DNA from: Skeletonema tropicum
Lineage: Eukaryota; Bacillariophyta; Thalassiosirophyceae; Thalassiosirales; Thalassiosiraceae
NCBI GenBank assembly: GCA_037178625.1
Contig: CM074135.1
Span: 1,056,001-1,120,000 of the forward strand
Direction: 5' to 3'
Length of the DNA: 64,000 bases
Position numbers and translations under genes: made by a program. A model generated the notes under the pieces. That model saw only the letters and a program-made list of their open reading frames with translations. It did not search any database and was not told where the DNA came from. Below, piece after piece: positions 23,063-35,524 of this stretch. Numbering within the stretch: position 1 is the stretch's first letter; every line of letters starts with the position of its first letter.

Positions 23063-23420
23063 ATGGTTGTCCTAACAGCAGCAGCAATCACCGCGGGGGG
23101 AGTGGCCGCATATCATGGAGGAAAGAAGGCAGCAACTGAATCGGCAAAGAAAATAAAAGCGCACGATGAAATTATCCAAAGAAGAAAAGGACCGCAAGGA
23201 GACGTTCGATTCCAGAAAGAAGGAGAGAAGCGAAAGTTTTGCTAATATAAATCAATACAGACAGAGTGTCAGTCAAAGTGTGAAGAGTAAATCAACAATG
23301 CCGTCCTTCAACTTTGGAAACAGTAAAGCAGCTAATGATGCAAAGGCAAGGCATAGTTCGAGATCTGTCACCACGTCTGCGACTACAAGCGCTCATTCAG
23401 CAAAGTGGTGGGAGAAATAA
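23063..23420 (+). CDS. Small hypothetical protein, Lys/Ser-rich, possible frame break
   Basis: I do not recognise it. A frame from ATG 23063 begins with a small Ala/Gly-rich hydrophobic segment (TAAAITAGGVAAYHGG) followed by Lys-rich sequence, and ends at 23245. An overlapping frame from 23166 gives a Lys/Glu-rich then Ser-rich tail ending WWEK at 23420. Shifting by one base near 23165 would join them into one ~118-aa protein with a smoothly continuing KxKxxDE-type composition. Whether this is one gene with an indel or just the first short frame is open. Confidence 0.4.
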
Positions 23421-23567
23421 TTATGATAATGATGACTGACAATGATATAGTTAGTTAGCTGTGATGTGGCTTCCAGATGTGAAAGTGAAATAATTGCAAC
23501 TCAAACAATATTCATGCCCAAATAATATTTAGTGAACTGTTATTGTACATTGGGGATCTTACCAGTC

Positions 23568-26448
23568 TCAGTTGGAACCTTGCTTGGTAGAAGTGGCTGC
23601 TTTCACTCTTGTCTCAAACGTAGACGCACTATTCAATACCTCTTCTCTCAACTCGGCATCCCAATCATTTTCATCATCCGGAACCTCATCAATGAACCTC
23701 CTAGGCCTCTTCCAAAGCTCTTGTGATCTTCCTCACGACAGGTTTCAGCAAGATACTTTGTGTTGACGAATTCTCCAAATAGAGCTTCATTTGAGTGGAA
23801 ACGTTGCCAAGTTCACTTTCAAGATTTGCAAGGGCGCTGCCAAACATGCCTTTAACAACAATACCATTCATGAACGATTTGGTTCGTAGGACATCTGCGG
23901 AACCATCTACAGATGCGTTTTTGCACTGATCAACAAATTTTGAAATAGGGCCCAAAAGAGAAGAAGTGGTATGTTCAATGAAGTCATTGCATGCCGATCG
24001 AAGACAGTCTTCCAAATCGCGCTTTGAATCAACAGAGGATTCCTGTACTGACACACCTTCTCTGAGTAAAGTAACAAGGGCATTCTCTGTACTCATGGAG
24101 AACAAGCGACGGTTCCGGTTGGCAAGGAAGCGGCTGACAGCCTTACCTGCCTCACTGAAGTCAAGTTGACGTTCTACAGATCGAAGCTGAATGTCAAAGG
24201 GAGACAGCTGCTCACGCAGAATCAATAAATGCTTGACAAGGAACAGATCCGCATGGATCTGCCCGCTTGCCCGAAGAATGTGAGAACTCCCATCTTTGAG
24301 ACTTTTGGTGCATGCTTGAACTGCCGACAGGGCAATATCTTCAAAGACGCGCGGCTCAACGACACGAAAAATCTTGGACAGAATTCGCAGCACACTGCGC
24401 ATGGGAGGAAACCATGACTCGTATACACGAAGCTGAGCTGCAACAGCATCATTTACTTCGGATTCTTCTTCTTTCTCAGCTTTCTTGGCTGCCTCTCCTT
24501 TTCCCTCTTCGTCCTCGACAATAATAGCAGGCTTCGGTTTTTCACCAAGCAACTTTCCAGGGTAATTCAAGTCGGCAGCAGTTGGCTTAAATCGTACGAC
24601 TTCTTTGTGCAATGAAGTGTTTGCACAGAAAATTAAACGCTCCTGCGCATCCTGGATCACTCCCGATACAGCTCGTGCAGCAGCTAGAGTGGTTGACGTA
24701 GAGTTCGCAGCACTACGCTCTTCACGCAAGACGCTGACAACCTGACATAACACATCAAGATCAAGCACAGACACGAGCCCCCTACGAATGGTGCGATGTA
24801 GTGCAGAGCAGAGACTCCCCAACATACTTTGGAACTCTGCATCACGATAAGTAGAGTCCTCTGATAGTAGTTGCGACGCAATTGCAGCACCCGGTTGTTG
24901 TGAGGATGATGAGCCAAGGCGTTTGAGAGTAGATGTATCATTCCCCCCCTCATTTTCTTCCGCTGCTTTTTCATCTTCACCAGCATCGCCCGTGGTACCT
25001 TTCCCTTTCTTTGGAGTTTGTCGTCTCTTGTCAGGATCACTGAAAAAGTCTAAATACAATGCTGTTTCCACAGTGCAAAGCCGGATGAGGAAGACTGAAG
25101 CTAATCTCGTCATTCCAACAAGACCATGACGGTTCTTCAATATATCCATGTGCGATCGGATCGTAGTTGTGAGCAATGTTTCCCTAGCACCACAGTATGT
25201 GTTGCGACATAAGGTAAGGAAATCTTCGTAAGAAGATGCCGCCAGACTACCACTACCCAAAGTTTCAACCCGCTTCCTAGCAATATTGATCAAAGCGTTA
25301 CTTCTCCTCGATATTCCATGAAATCGAGTGTATACCAACGAAGCCTCCAATTTATCTGCCGCTATAGGAACCTTTGGTAACTTCAATGCATCCTGAATTT
25401 GACTACTTGTTTGTGAAATACGGTCAGCAACGCCAACACGCAACAGTTCCAACGCTGCATCTTGTAACGCACATGCACGGCGGTAATATTCGGCACTTCC
25501 CGAAGGCAGTGGCTTGGAATGGTTGCTGTGATGCCGTGCGCTCCCTCCCCCCTCGTCGATTGTTCGAGGCAATACCTCCACTTCCAGGCCTTCCAAAGAT
25601 CTCGGCACCACCTCCTTCTTCCCCAAAGAACTCCACTGCCTCATCAATCTCTTCTAACACTCTCACAAATTCCTCATCGTTGTCCACATGCAACTTTGCA
25701 ATCCCCCTCACTACCACCTTCCCGCCCTCCTTAAACAAAACACCCACAAGTGGACCAATCCTATCCACTGCATCAGTAATGCTTCAACTGGCTTGCCAAT
25801 CTCTTCCGCTCGTCGAGTTAATACCTGCTCTTCATGCTGAAGTCGTTCCGCTGCAGCTGATAATTCTCCAGAATGACGTAATAAATCCGAATGACGCTCC
25901 GAAACATCATTTGCAATATTGATTGATGCGCGAAGGGCTAGGCGAAGAGAGGCAGTGTGCTTGATTAGAGTAGATAGATTTTGAGTTGCATTGATTGTGT
26001 GTTGGAGAGTATTGTTTATCTTTTGATCAGTCACAGATGAAAATGTAGAGTCATTACCACTGCTGCTGCTACTTTTGTACGTAGATGATTTGAGAGGGCA
26101 CATGGCAGCTGTGAGTGTGATGGGCTCATCAAAGTCAGACGAAGATTCCTTCTGCTCCTCACTATTACTATTAGTAGTTGCAGTGGACCACGGTCCAGCA
26201 GTCAAGGCAGCAATCCGCCCCATTCTCTCACGCTGCGCTGCCGATCTTGGAGCAAATGTTTCGTAGGATGGTGCTGAATAAGGTTGTCGTTGCCTCGTTG
26301 GAGTTGGTTCAGCTGAAACCTTGTTCGAGGACAAGGATCCAGAAGAAGGACGTGTTATCGGGCTCATCGATGATGAGGTGCTGGTCGCGCCGCGGCTGCT
26401 TAGGCTCGACATTTTGGGCGGCGGCGCTAATGGCTTGGAAGAGCTCAT
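23568..26448 (-). CDS. COG3: Conserved oligomeric Golgi complex subunit 3 (Sec34-like), frame breaks
   Basis: COG3 is a subunit of the tethering complex for retrograde vesicles at the Golgi. From ATG 26448, a Ser/Pro-rich leader precedes the Sec34 core: LSAAAERLQHEEQVLTRRA and EEIGKPVE, then in a second frame DAVDRIGPLVGVLF...KLHVDNDEEF. A third frame (25647-23701) has EYYRRACALQDAALELLR, GARETLL, and the diagnostic AQERLIFCANTSLHKEVV with FKPTAADLNYPGKLL. Breaks are near 25785 (extra bases after PVE), 25560 (a run of six G where five restores the frame) and 23703, where GCC TAG may be one extra T before an acidic tail ending at 23568. COG3 is normally single copy and essential, so indel errors are more plausible than loss. 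Confidence 0.85.
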
Positions 26449-26853
26449 TTTGACCAAATTTTATGCCTCCCTACCGATAACACAGCCTACACAGCCTTCA
26501 ATCCTCTCTGCTCCGTGGTATAACTACGACGACTACTACGCTAACTGTATGATTATGACTGGGGCGCCGGCTGCTTATGGCGTGTGTTGGTTTTGGGTGG
26601 TTTTATTTTGTGGTTTTCGGATTTCGGATTTTTAGATATTATTTGTGAAGATTGAGATGTGTATCTTACATCCCATTAGAGAAACTCCCAATTAAGTATT
26701 TGGTGACATGTTACCACTTCCAACTCACGCACGAACTTCAAAAGAGCTCATCCATGGCCATTCAACAGTACTACTGGTCGTTTGAAAGAGCCAATTGAAC
26801 CACTTGGAACCCTAATAAGTGCTTAATAGCTTGCCTTATATCATCATATCAAC
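26449..26853. other. Divergent promoter region, COG3 / plastid protein
   Basis: About 400 bp between two divergent start codons, without a convincing gene or recognised motif. Confidence 0.4.
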
Positions 26854-28630
26854 ATGAATCTTGCAAGCTTCTCCGCAGCTCTCGTTGCCCTTACATGTGG
26901 GAGCATGACATCCTCGACACATGCCTTCGTTGCTCCCACCCGAAGCTACCAACAACAAACAACCAACTCTCAACAATTGCAACAGAAACAGGTCCTTTTC
27001 GGAATCATGGATGAAGTTAACAGCGATGCATTTGATCTGTCTTCTCTACTCCAAAATGATGACGATGAACCATCCACATCTGAAATGGAACAGGCATATG
27101 AAATGTTCCTCGGACAACTCGTGTTCTCCACCAACGATCCTCGTATTGACATTATGGAAAACTATGATCTATGCGTTGATCCAAAATGGATGAGCTGGTT
27201 AGAAAAGAAAATTGGAAGTACCAGGGATGTCGAAGAAAAGATGGCCCTGAAAGACTTGAGCGACATGATTGTTGATGTCAAGAAGCGCGTGGAGCTTTCC
27301 AAAGCGAAGGAAGAACGTGAAGCTCAAGAGGCGGAAGAGGCGGAGAAGAATCGTATTGCTGCAGCTGAGGCTGATATGGAGAAGGGTCGTGCTATGACGG
27401 GTACGGATGTGTTGAGAAAGGCAGCTGAGGTGGATAATGCTGGTATTGATAACATGGTGAAGGAGCAAGAGGGAGAACAGAAGAAGAAGACATTTTATGA
27501 TACGGAATTGACACCTGAGATCCGAATGAGTTATGAAGAAATGTGCTCCAAGGTTTTGCCTCCATACAAGCCTGGTGATTCTGCTGCATCAGTGGTATTC
27601 AATTTCTATGATCAATTCGATGCACAATTTATCAAGGTTTTGAACGAGCGTGCCGATAATGGTGACACTGGATCTCAGGAGGTCTTGGCTGCATTGGCTA
27701 TGGAACAACAGAAACGTGTCAATGCCGCTACAGAAGCTTTGAGAGAAGTCCTCTCTAAGGGAGAACCAATGCGTATGGAGGGTGCTATCGTCAAACTTGC
27801 TAAGGAAGGACGTATCGATGAGCCATTTTTGTTGTTGCTGGAGGCAAATGCCGATCAGGCTATGGCAGCGGGAGCTACGGGCCCAGCCGAATTGATGAAG
27901 AAATTACGCGCACGTGCAATGGCAGAAAAGGATAAACAGAGTGCATCTAAAGAGATTAAGCTATTGCGACAGCTTCTTCGAGAACCTGATTCTAACGCAA
28001 GAGAGCAACTGTTGACTGATGCATTTACACCAAAAGAAGCATTGATCGTGAGTTCATTATTGACGATGTTTTGATCGTTGCTTTGACTTGTCATGTTTTG
28101 TACTGACCTACTTTATTTGTGCAGGTTCCTGGTACTGCTGCCAATGCAGAGAGAGCTATTGAGGGCGATGCCCCCGATGAAGAGAAGCCAATGCCTGATG
28201 TACCACCTCCTGACTTTATCAATTGTTGCAAAGCAGTTTTGCTTAACTTTGGAAACTTGAACATTGATGATGAGCAAGGTGACTTGTCTGCTAAGATCAA
28301 ACAAATCGCTTCCGAGGCTGAAGTTGTTGCCACTAGAATTTATGGAAAGGGAATGTCTGCAAGAGAGCAGCAGGTGAGTAGTTTGTAGGCATTACATTCA
28401 TTTTCCTACGAAAAGCGATGAATTGAGTCACTGAGCTAATCATACTTTCTTATTGAATCTTTTAGGATCGTGCATGGAAAGAACAGACAACATCAATCTT
28501 TGATCTTGAGACACTAGAAATCGAAGCAGAGAGGAGAGGAGAAACAGCTCCATGGGCGAATCCCGACGCAGGAGATGAATTGTTCCCTGGCTTTGGACCA
28601 GATGGAAAGATGCAGATTGGTGGATCATAA
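26854..28630 (+). CDS. Plastid-targeted conserved protein, family unassigned
   Basis: Exons 26854-28047, 28125-28373 and 28466-28630 (introns 77 and 92 nt, GTGAGT donors) give 535 aa. A signal peptide ends in STHAF|VAP (residues 21-28), a plastid ASAF-like motif, followed by a Gln-rich transit region. The body is acidic and helical, with a long Glu/Ala/Lys coiled-coil-like stretch at ~130-180. A later part has KEIKLLRQLLREPDSNAREQ and LLTDAFTPKEA, which resembles, from memory, the C-terminal region of an uncharacterised plastid protein family shared by algae and plants. I assign no function. Splice joins keep frame without loss. Confidence 0.75.
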
Positions 28631-29374
28631 ACTCTTCACTGGATGAGAAAAAGCAAAGGGTACAAAGCAAACAATGAAAAAGTGGTTGTGGAAAGCTGTG
28701 TAGTTGGGAATGACTGAATAACATGTAACACAAATTGTCCCCCTCGCAGTGTTTTAGCACGATAGTAGAACATGAACATTGAAGCCTACTGAACTTTTGT
28801 ATCTTCACCACAGATGTAATCTACTAGAGCTACCTCACACAATACCTCACCAGGTCTATCTGAACTATGGTATCGGAATCCTTGGCTGGACATCAAGTCC
28901 TGGATGTGTGCAGGATTCATATGGCAGGATTCAATTTGAATTTTTCTGTCCTTCCCTCCAAAAAGATTTCGAAAGAAGGTCTGTCTGAGTTTTCACGTAG
29001 GAATTCAATACTGTCTCAAAAAGTCGGTTCAAATCTGAAATTGTCAACAGCTGCGCACGGCCGGCCACGCCACATCCACCTTCCAAGGTGCGCGGCACTG
29101 CGGCAGCGGCAATGAAAAAATGACGCGCTATCTTTGTGAATTCATTGAAACCGTTGTCGATGTCAATAAGCATCGTTGAAATCAATCACAGCAATAGTAG
29201 TAGCATTCACAAGGTGCAATCTTTCTTTTGGTTATCGTCCAATCTGCTCGACATCATCATTAGTGGCTTAATTTTGCAAAACGTGCACATCATATGTTGT
29301 GTCAGGTGCACTTTACGCATTGCAACAAATAAAAAGCTCATGCACCCACGATTCCTTCAATAGGTACTCCTATC
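28631..29374. other. Gene-free spacer of ~740 bp
   Basis: No supported gene; short frames on both strands lack recognisable features. The last ~300 bp are the likely promoter and 5' UTR of the large chromatin-type gene starting at 29375. Confidence 0.4.
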
Positions 29375-32300
29375 ATGGCTCTCCAAGCACGTCGATTCCA
29401 CGGCAAGCCATTGCCAATGCCAAGTTATAACTTCTCTGACGTACCATGGTGCGCCAAGGACCTCTCCGGCTCTTCACTATTCGAGGTTACTGATCGACAA
29501 CACTTTAACGACTCCATTGCTGAGCTGACATTACTTTGCAATGAGGCGTCACGCCGTAGTAAAAATAAGGCCTTGGCTACTTCCAAGAAGTCCACGACGA
29601 AGCCTTTGAGTATCGAGTACATTTTCGATCGCATTGACACGGATGATCCACTCTGGGGGCTGATGGTCCGGACAGATACACCAACGTCCTTCAAGGGCCG
29701 ACCGTCCAATGTGAAAGCTTCTCCTCTTTGGAAGAGGGGTATGTTGCAGGGATTTATCACCGTTACCACATTTACTAACTGGAAATCATCTTTCCGATTT
29801 GACTCACTGCATGAAATGGCCTTTGCGGGTGACAATGATGATCTTGAGGAGCAGATGAAGAATGGTCTGCGAAAATATGACCAAGATGGTAGCCTAGCAG
29901 AGGAGCTAGAAGCTACTGTAAAAGGAGGCAATCCTCATGTTGAAGGTGTAGTTTACCCCAAGATTGCAGAGATTGCTCTGTTTGGAGGATTGGGATGTGG
30001 AAAGGTGAGTAATGCCTTGCAAAATCTCGAGATATCTTCATTTTGCTTCGTTTTTGATGATTTGCTCAATCATACTATTTACTACTATTTACTTTGTTTT
30101 ATCCCACAGCAACTACTTCGGCTTGTTATTGAACATTTAGAACGTCTGAAGTCATCAGCTCGTCAGAACTACGATTATATTGTTCTGCAAGCAACTGACA
30201 ACTCGGTTCCTTTTTATGAGTCGATGGGATTTACACGTGTCGGATGTGTTCAATCCAAAAGTCCATGTCCTGATAAATACGTCACAGGGCCCATCGAGGA
30301 ATACGTGACCGAAAAGAATGGGGAGACCTGTCAACAAATTGCAAAGAAATTCGGCGTGGATGTTTGGGATGTTATTTTCCTGAATCAACCACTCTACGGC
30401 AGTGTCCTTCAGCACCAAAGTTGGCTGAAACAAGGTACAAGGATCTTTGTTCCCAAAAAGGTAGAGCAGTCCTCGGAAAACAAGTTTGTGCCAAAGTGGT
30501 ATGTCTCTAAAGAAAATGACACTCCACGTGGTATTGCGAAGAAGTTCAAAGTTAACTTCAGCGAATTGCTCCAAGCAAATAAGAGGCGCTACCCCGAGTT
30601 GACGGGGAGCTCCAGGCTTATGGACGGCACACGAATTCAAATTGCCAACTTTCACATCGACGAGGCCGATATGACTGGCTACAGCCACTGGACTTTCCCT
30701 GACACAAATGCTGAGGACGAAGAGCCAAGCTACATGATGGCACTCAGGTTGAACAGGAAGAGGGGCAAAGATGCATTGGAAAAGCCTGTTGCTGCTTCTC
30801 TATCAGTGCCGATGAACCCTTATTCCCCCGATCAAGCTGGTGTTAAAGAGCTCCTTCTGCAACCAAATACTTCTCTCGCTCCAATATTCGCCCAAACTAA
30901 GACACTGAAAGACCCCCCAAAGAAGCCAAAGCGACCTACCACTTCGTTCGGTCACTTTTCGACTGAAATCAGAAGCAATCTCCCGAGGGAAATGAAAGGA
31001 AAGCAATTCGGCGAGATCAATACCTACATCGCAGAACAATGGAGGGCTTTATCAGACGAGGGAAAAGTTCCTTACATTGAAAAATATGAAGAGTCGAAGG
31101 CCGCATACGCCGGTGCGATGAAGACGTACGAGTTGGAGCTTGCTAACTTTAAGAGAGAGGCGCCCCAAGATATGACGGGTCTGCACGGGCAAGACACTTC
31201 TTTACTTGAGAAGGTAGTGAAGCTGAAATCAAATTGTGGCATTTCTGGCGCATCAAAGTATGAATACTTCTATGTTTTGACTTTTATTCCCGATCTGCAA
31301 TGGGTCCATCTTATTCCGATGGTTAAAGCTGGAGAATTTGACAACGAGCACCCTGAAATATGCGGCCGACCAATCTGGAAACTTGTTGGCGAAGACGCGG
31401 GGAAAGAAATTGATACCACTGCAGGTATGTGCGAGGTTGTTATTTCTCGCATGATGAAGAATACGGCTAACGCCGATGATGAACATTGGGATGTTTATGA
31501 CAAAGGAGAAACTCCACCAATCCTTGCGGCGCTCGTTCCAAAATCACCGACCATTGCCCCTGTGAAGCCAAAGAAGCCAGCCACTTCATTTGCACTCTTC
31601 TGTGCCGACGCCAGGTCGGACTTGAGGGACTTGAGAAATAAAACTATGACTGAATGCACTCAAATTCTCGCCAGCAAGTGGAAGGAAATGACTGCCGACG
31701 ACAAAGCAAAGTACAAGGCGCAGCAGCTTGAATTAAACGCACAATATTCGAAGGAGTTGGAGAGATACGAAAGAGAAGTAGCAATCTTTCTTCGCGAAAA
31801 CCCAGGAGCTGTCATTGAGGAGAGGAAGAGAGGGCGGCCAAGGAAACGTCCCCTTCCAACAACAAGCCCTGCTCCTTCTTCACTACCACCACCGGATAGT
31901 AGTGTCGAAAAGGCGGTTGAAACGCCTGGCAAACGAAAGAGGGGCAGACCTAGGAAGCATCCTCTTCCACAGGACGTGCCACTTCCCGAGAAGAAAAAAG
32001 CGAAGATAGAGAAATCAGTTAGCACAGTCTGTTCGAAGCCTACTCAGAATGATGTAGTCCTCAGCTTGATGGATGATTATTACAAAGACATTATGTGGAG
32101 ATACTTCAGAATACTTGGCATTGATCGGGTCAAGGCAAAGGAAGATGAAGCAATTGATAAGATACTGAAGACATTCAAGCAACGTGTAGGAGAAAGTGGC
32201 AAATATCTCAAGCGCGATCAGACAACTGGTCATTGTGTTGTTGTATCCGAGAGCGATGCACGTGCTAGTGAGTCGCCTGTGTTCTTCTATTTTTTTTTCT

Positions 32301-33527
32301 TTCTTCTTTTCATGGTAGGCTCTGACTTACAATTTTCATCTCTTCTATCTTTACAACATTGCAGAGGTAATGCACGACATCAGGCGCCGAGTGAGCACAT
32401 CTCAAAGTTGGGCTGAAGGGTCTTCCAACAAAGCTGGGAAAGGTCGTTCACCCACGCCATCAAAATCTCGACAAAAAGCCAAGCCAGAGAAGCCCAGGCC
32501 TCCTCCTCCAGCTTTTACTACCAAGACGAATTCAAATGACGTTATCCTGAGTTTGCTTGACGAGAAGTACAAGGAAATCATGTGGGCACAGTACCGTAAA
32601 TTGGGAAGAACGAATGGCACTTACGATAGGGAAAATGTTGCAGGAATGGACGTACTTTTTACATTGAAAAGAAAAATGGGCACGAGGGGTAGATTTTTCA
32701 AGAAATCACTTCACGGCTTTGATCTCATTGAGTGTTCTGAAGATGTCGCCCTAGAAAAGATCAAGAGTGACCTGAAGAGGCGTATGAGTTCGAAACACCA
32801 CTGGCTCGGTGAGGACGAAGAAGACACGGAATTGAATGCATTTGCTATCAATCGATACCCTAGCCGAGGGTCCGGCGCCATCCCCCTCGAGGAAGCAGAA
32901 GCTGCTATGCTATTTTCGCCCAAGAAGTCTTCTCCAAAGAAGGCGAAGGCAAAGTCGTATGCTTCACCATACATGAAGCGTAATTATGGCGCAGAGATTC
33001 CAAGTGAGCCAGCGGATGGCTTCCCTGATGGCTGGGTGACTCGTCAAATCCCAAGAGCAAAAAAGACAGACAAGCGCCTCGATAGATATTGGTATTCTCC
33101 AATACTTGGTTTGGCATTCAGAAACAAAGATGATGCTCTCTATTTTGCAGCAGAAGTAGAGAAATCTGGTGGAGACGAATCCAAAGTTGTTGGCCCGTCT
33201 ATTCTCTCATTAGACGATGGCAATGATGATCCTGATGAGGAGTCAAGCAATGAGAAGACGGAGGGGAAAGATAAGACCAATCGTCCCCTGGCACCGATCT
33301 TCCTCAAGAACTATGGGAAGAAAAAGAAAAAGAAGGCTGTCGAGGCGGCCACTGCTCCAACCGATGAGATCTCAAGTGAAGAAATACCTCCCAGGCCTTC
33401 TAGATATCCGGATAGGAAGAGGAAATGTACCTCTTCATTGGACCTTGCAGCTGTTTCTGATGGTGCCGACTCGGTATCGTCTGTAGAAGCGACTGATGAG
33501 CCTCATAGAAAGAAATCCAGAAAATGA
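29375..33527 (+). CDS. Large chromatin-type protein: GNAT, LysM x2, HMG box x2, AT-hook x2, MBD-like
   Basis: Exons 29375-30004, 30110-32267 and 32365-33527 give 1316 aa. Domains in order: an acetyltransferase-like (GNAT) segment with LQATDNSVPFYESMGFTRVG (~236-255) and the acetyl-CoA loop region (GGLGCGKQLLRLVIEHL) spanning the first intron; two LysM units (~273-325 and 339-388); HMG box 1 (~481-552, PKRPTTSFGHF); a conserved-looking segment (~592-675); HMG box 2 (~697-767); two AT-hooks (KRGRPRK at ~783 and 819). Then come two copies of a NDVxLSLxDxxYKxIMW domain (~857-928 and ~987-1070) resembling DUF6824, and an MBD-like GFPDGW...YWYSP...FRNKDDALYF (~1148-1190). The Lys-rich C-terminus suits nuclear import. 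DNA binding and chromatin acetylation are inferred. Intron 1 is 105 nt with no stop, so it could be retained in frame. Confidence 0.82.
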
Positions 33528-33606
33528 GAGATGATAGATCTTTCTGGTTAATTTACGTCGATAGATAGAATAAATAGGTATGTAAGAACAGAAGTGTATA
33601 TAGCTG

Positions 33607-35238
33607 CTATGACACCTCATTATCAAGCAACATCATGGGCTCGTAGTCTGCTCCTCTCTGCGGGCATATGTCATGCAACAAACTCATGTCTACTCGTGTC
33701 TTGCTTTCCTCAGCATATATGCCGGACCTCCGCTTACTTCGTCGTCGACATAATTGAGAAGAGTTCGTTCTGCCTTCATCCTCGAAGCAGATTCCAACCA
33801 ATTTCCAACCGATGAACACATCATCATAGGTGTACACCTTTTCCGCGTAAACTTCACCCTTGCTTATTGCAGAAGAGCCATTCATCATGATTCTTATGCT
33901 GTTGAATTCCACAAGACTCTTTCGGATATCTTGGTAGTTGTTAAGTTTTGCATCCCATCGGCCACGCTTTTTCAAGCGCATCCTAACTTCCTCCTTTAAT
34001 AATGGAGAAGATTCATCAAGTACATGCTGTAAGAACCATATTCTGCAAAAATTGGGATGGAATGATGGTGATAGTTTGAGATTGCGATTAATCTTCTTGT
34101 TTGTCGAATATTGATCCAAAGAAAGAGAATTTCGTACATCAAAAGTTTCACTCTGTTCCAGTGGCAATTCGACAATAGCATTTACTTGTGCATCCCATAT
34201 TTCATTTTTACCAGGAGGACAGTTTGCTCGGTTGTTAACGCATCGAAATTCTATCACCGGGTAGGGGTTAAAGCTTTTGTTTGGTGGCGTCGGGGGGATC
34301 CCTACGAAATATCCATCAGCATTGAGTTCATCAACCTCACCCTTACTCAAAGAAGACGAATCACTCATATTATACGTTGTGCCTGTCAATCCCTTTCCAT
34401 ACTGAACACAAAGCGTCGAAGAGAACGTGACGGGTGCACTTCCAATAAACCTCAACAACTTGGCATAGAATATCCCTGAGCACATGGAGACAAATCCCAT
34501 CCCCATAATAGCTTCTATTGAGCAAATGAACCTCACTCCATAACAACCGGCGTGGTCCCCAGGAGGGGATATCCGACCATATCCTACAGTTGTGAATGTA
34601 GTCCAACTCAATGCAAATGCAAACTCTACAATATGACGATAATTCAAATCCTCGTCTAGTATGTCATCATTCGCAATACACTTCATGGAGTACTCCTCGG
34701 ATGTAAAGTACCTATCCGCTACGAGAAGAAATCCCACAAATGTCCAGACAAACAGGAGATATAACGTCATGAAGAAAAGCTGCACCATCCAAAACGAGGC
34801 TGCATATACCCAAGATGCCAAGTCTTCCAAGGCAAGAGAACATAGGAGAAAGAAGGCTTCTAAGATTGAATTGCTCTCGTCTGGTGGAGATATACGATAT
34901 TGGTCGTGGGAAGACGACACGGATGCATCCTGTGCCGAATGCCTGTGATTATGCCCGCTCAGATTTGTAGTCAAACTTATTCGACGTTCGCGGCAGTAAT
35001 TTCGAGACCTATCATATATATCTGCAGGTTTGGCCCTGTGCCCCTTTCGTTTATCAGCCCTTTGTCTCTTTGTATTGCTGCTAGTGCTATTATTGCTGTG
35101 TGCTCGCCGCAGGTTGTTGCCGCTTTGGAAATGTCACATGACGGCTGTGATGAAGATTAGTTTTATCATCATCTTCATCTTGTGTTGAAGAAGACACGTC
35201 GTCAGCGGGGACGTCTTGCGGTGGCGGCGGCGGCGCCA
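33607..35238 (-). CDS. Inward-rectifier-type potassium channel (Kir family)
   Basis: The selectivity filter TTFTTVGYGRISP is followed by a second membrane helix and a cytoplasmic C-terminal domain (EFRCVNNRANCPPGKNEIWDA, VYTYDDVFIGWKLVGICF). Upstream is one hydrophobic helix (FWMVQLFFMTLYLLFVW), giving the M1-pore-M2 layout of Kir channels. The channel frame has no ATG before M1; it is open from about 35095. The likely start is ATG 35238 (MAPPPPPPQDVPADD), in another frame that stops at about 35095 (ending ASTQQ). A 1-base shift, or a small unrecognised intron ending at CACAG, would join them through NNSTSSNTKRQRADK. An arrangement with basic residues just before M1 is normal for Kir. It ends 80 bp from the convergent chromatin-type gene. 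Confidence 0.82.
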
Positions 35239-35524
35239 TGGTTGCTTATTTTTTACCTGGTCATCGGGTGGAATGCAAGAGGAATAGAGACTTAAGATAA
35301 AAATGTTCACCAGGATTGTACGAAGGAATTAGTATGTGAGGAGGGTTGACGTAGGTTGACGTTCATGTTGTTTGTTGTTGCTTCTTGCTCCAGCCAGCGC
35401 CTCAGCCTCAGCCACTACAATCAGTCAATCACACGCAACCAAAGCATCCATTCTTTGACAGCAAGCTAGACAAAGCCGAACATGCTCGCCCTTTATTATT
35501 ATTGAACTTACAATATGCATCTCA

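Noticed and set aside
22552..23703. Euplotes-style programmed frameshifting at stop codons (TAG at the PPIL3-like and COG3 breaks)
   Set aside because: Shift sizes differ (+2 and +1), other breaks have no stop at the shift, and many genes nearby use normal stops and clean frames.
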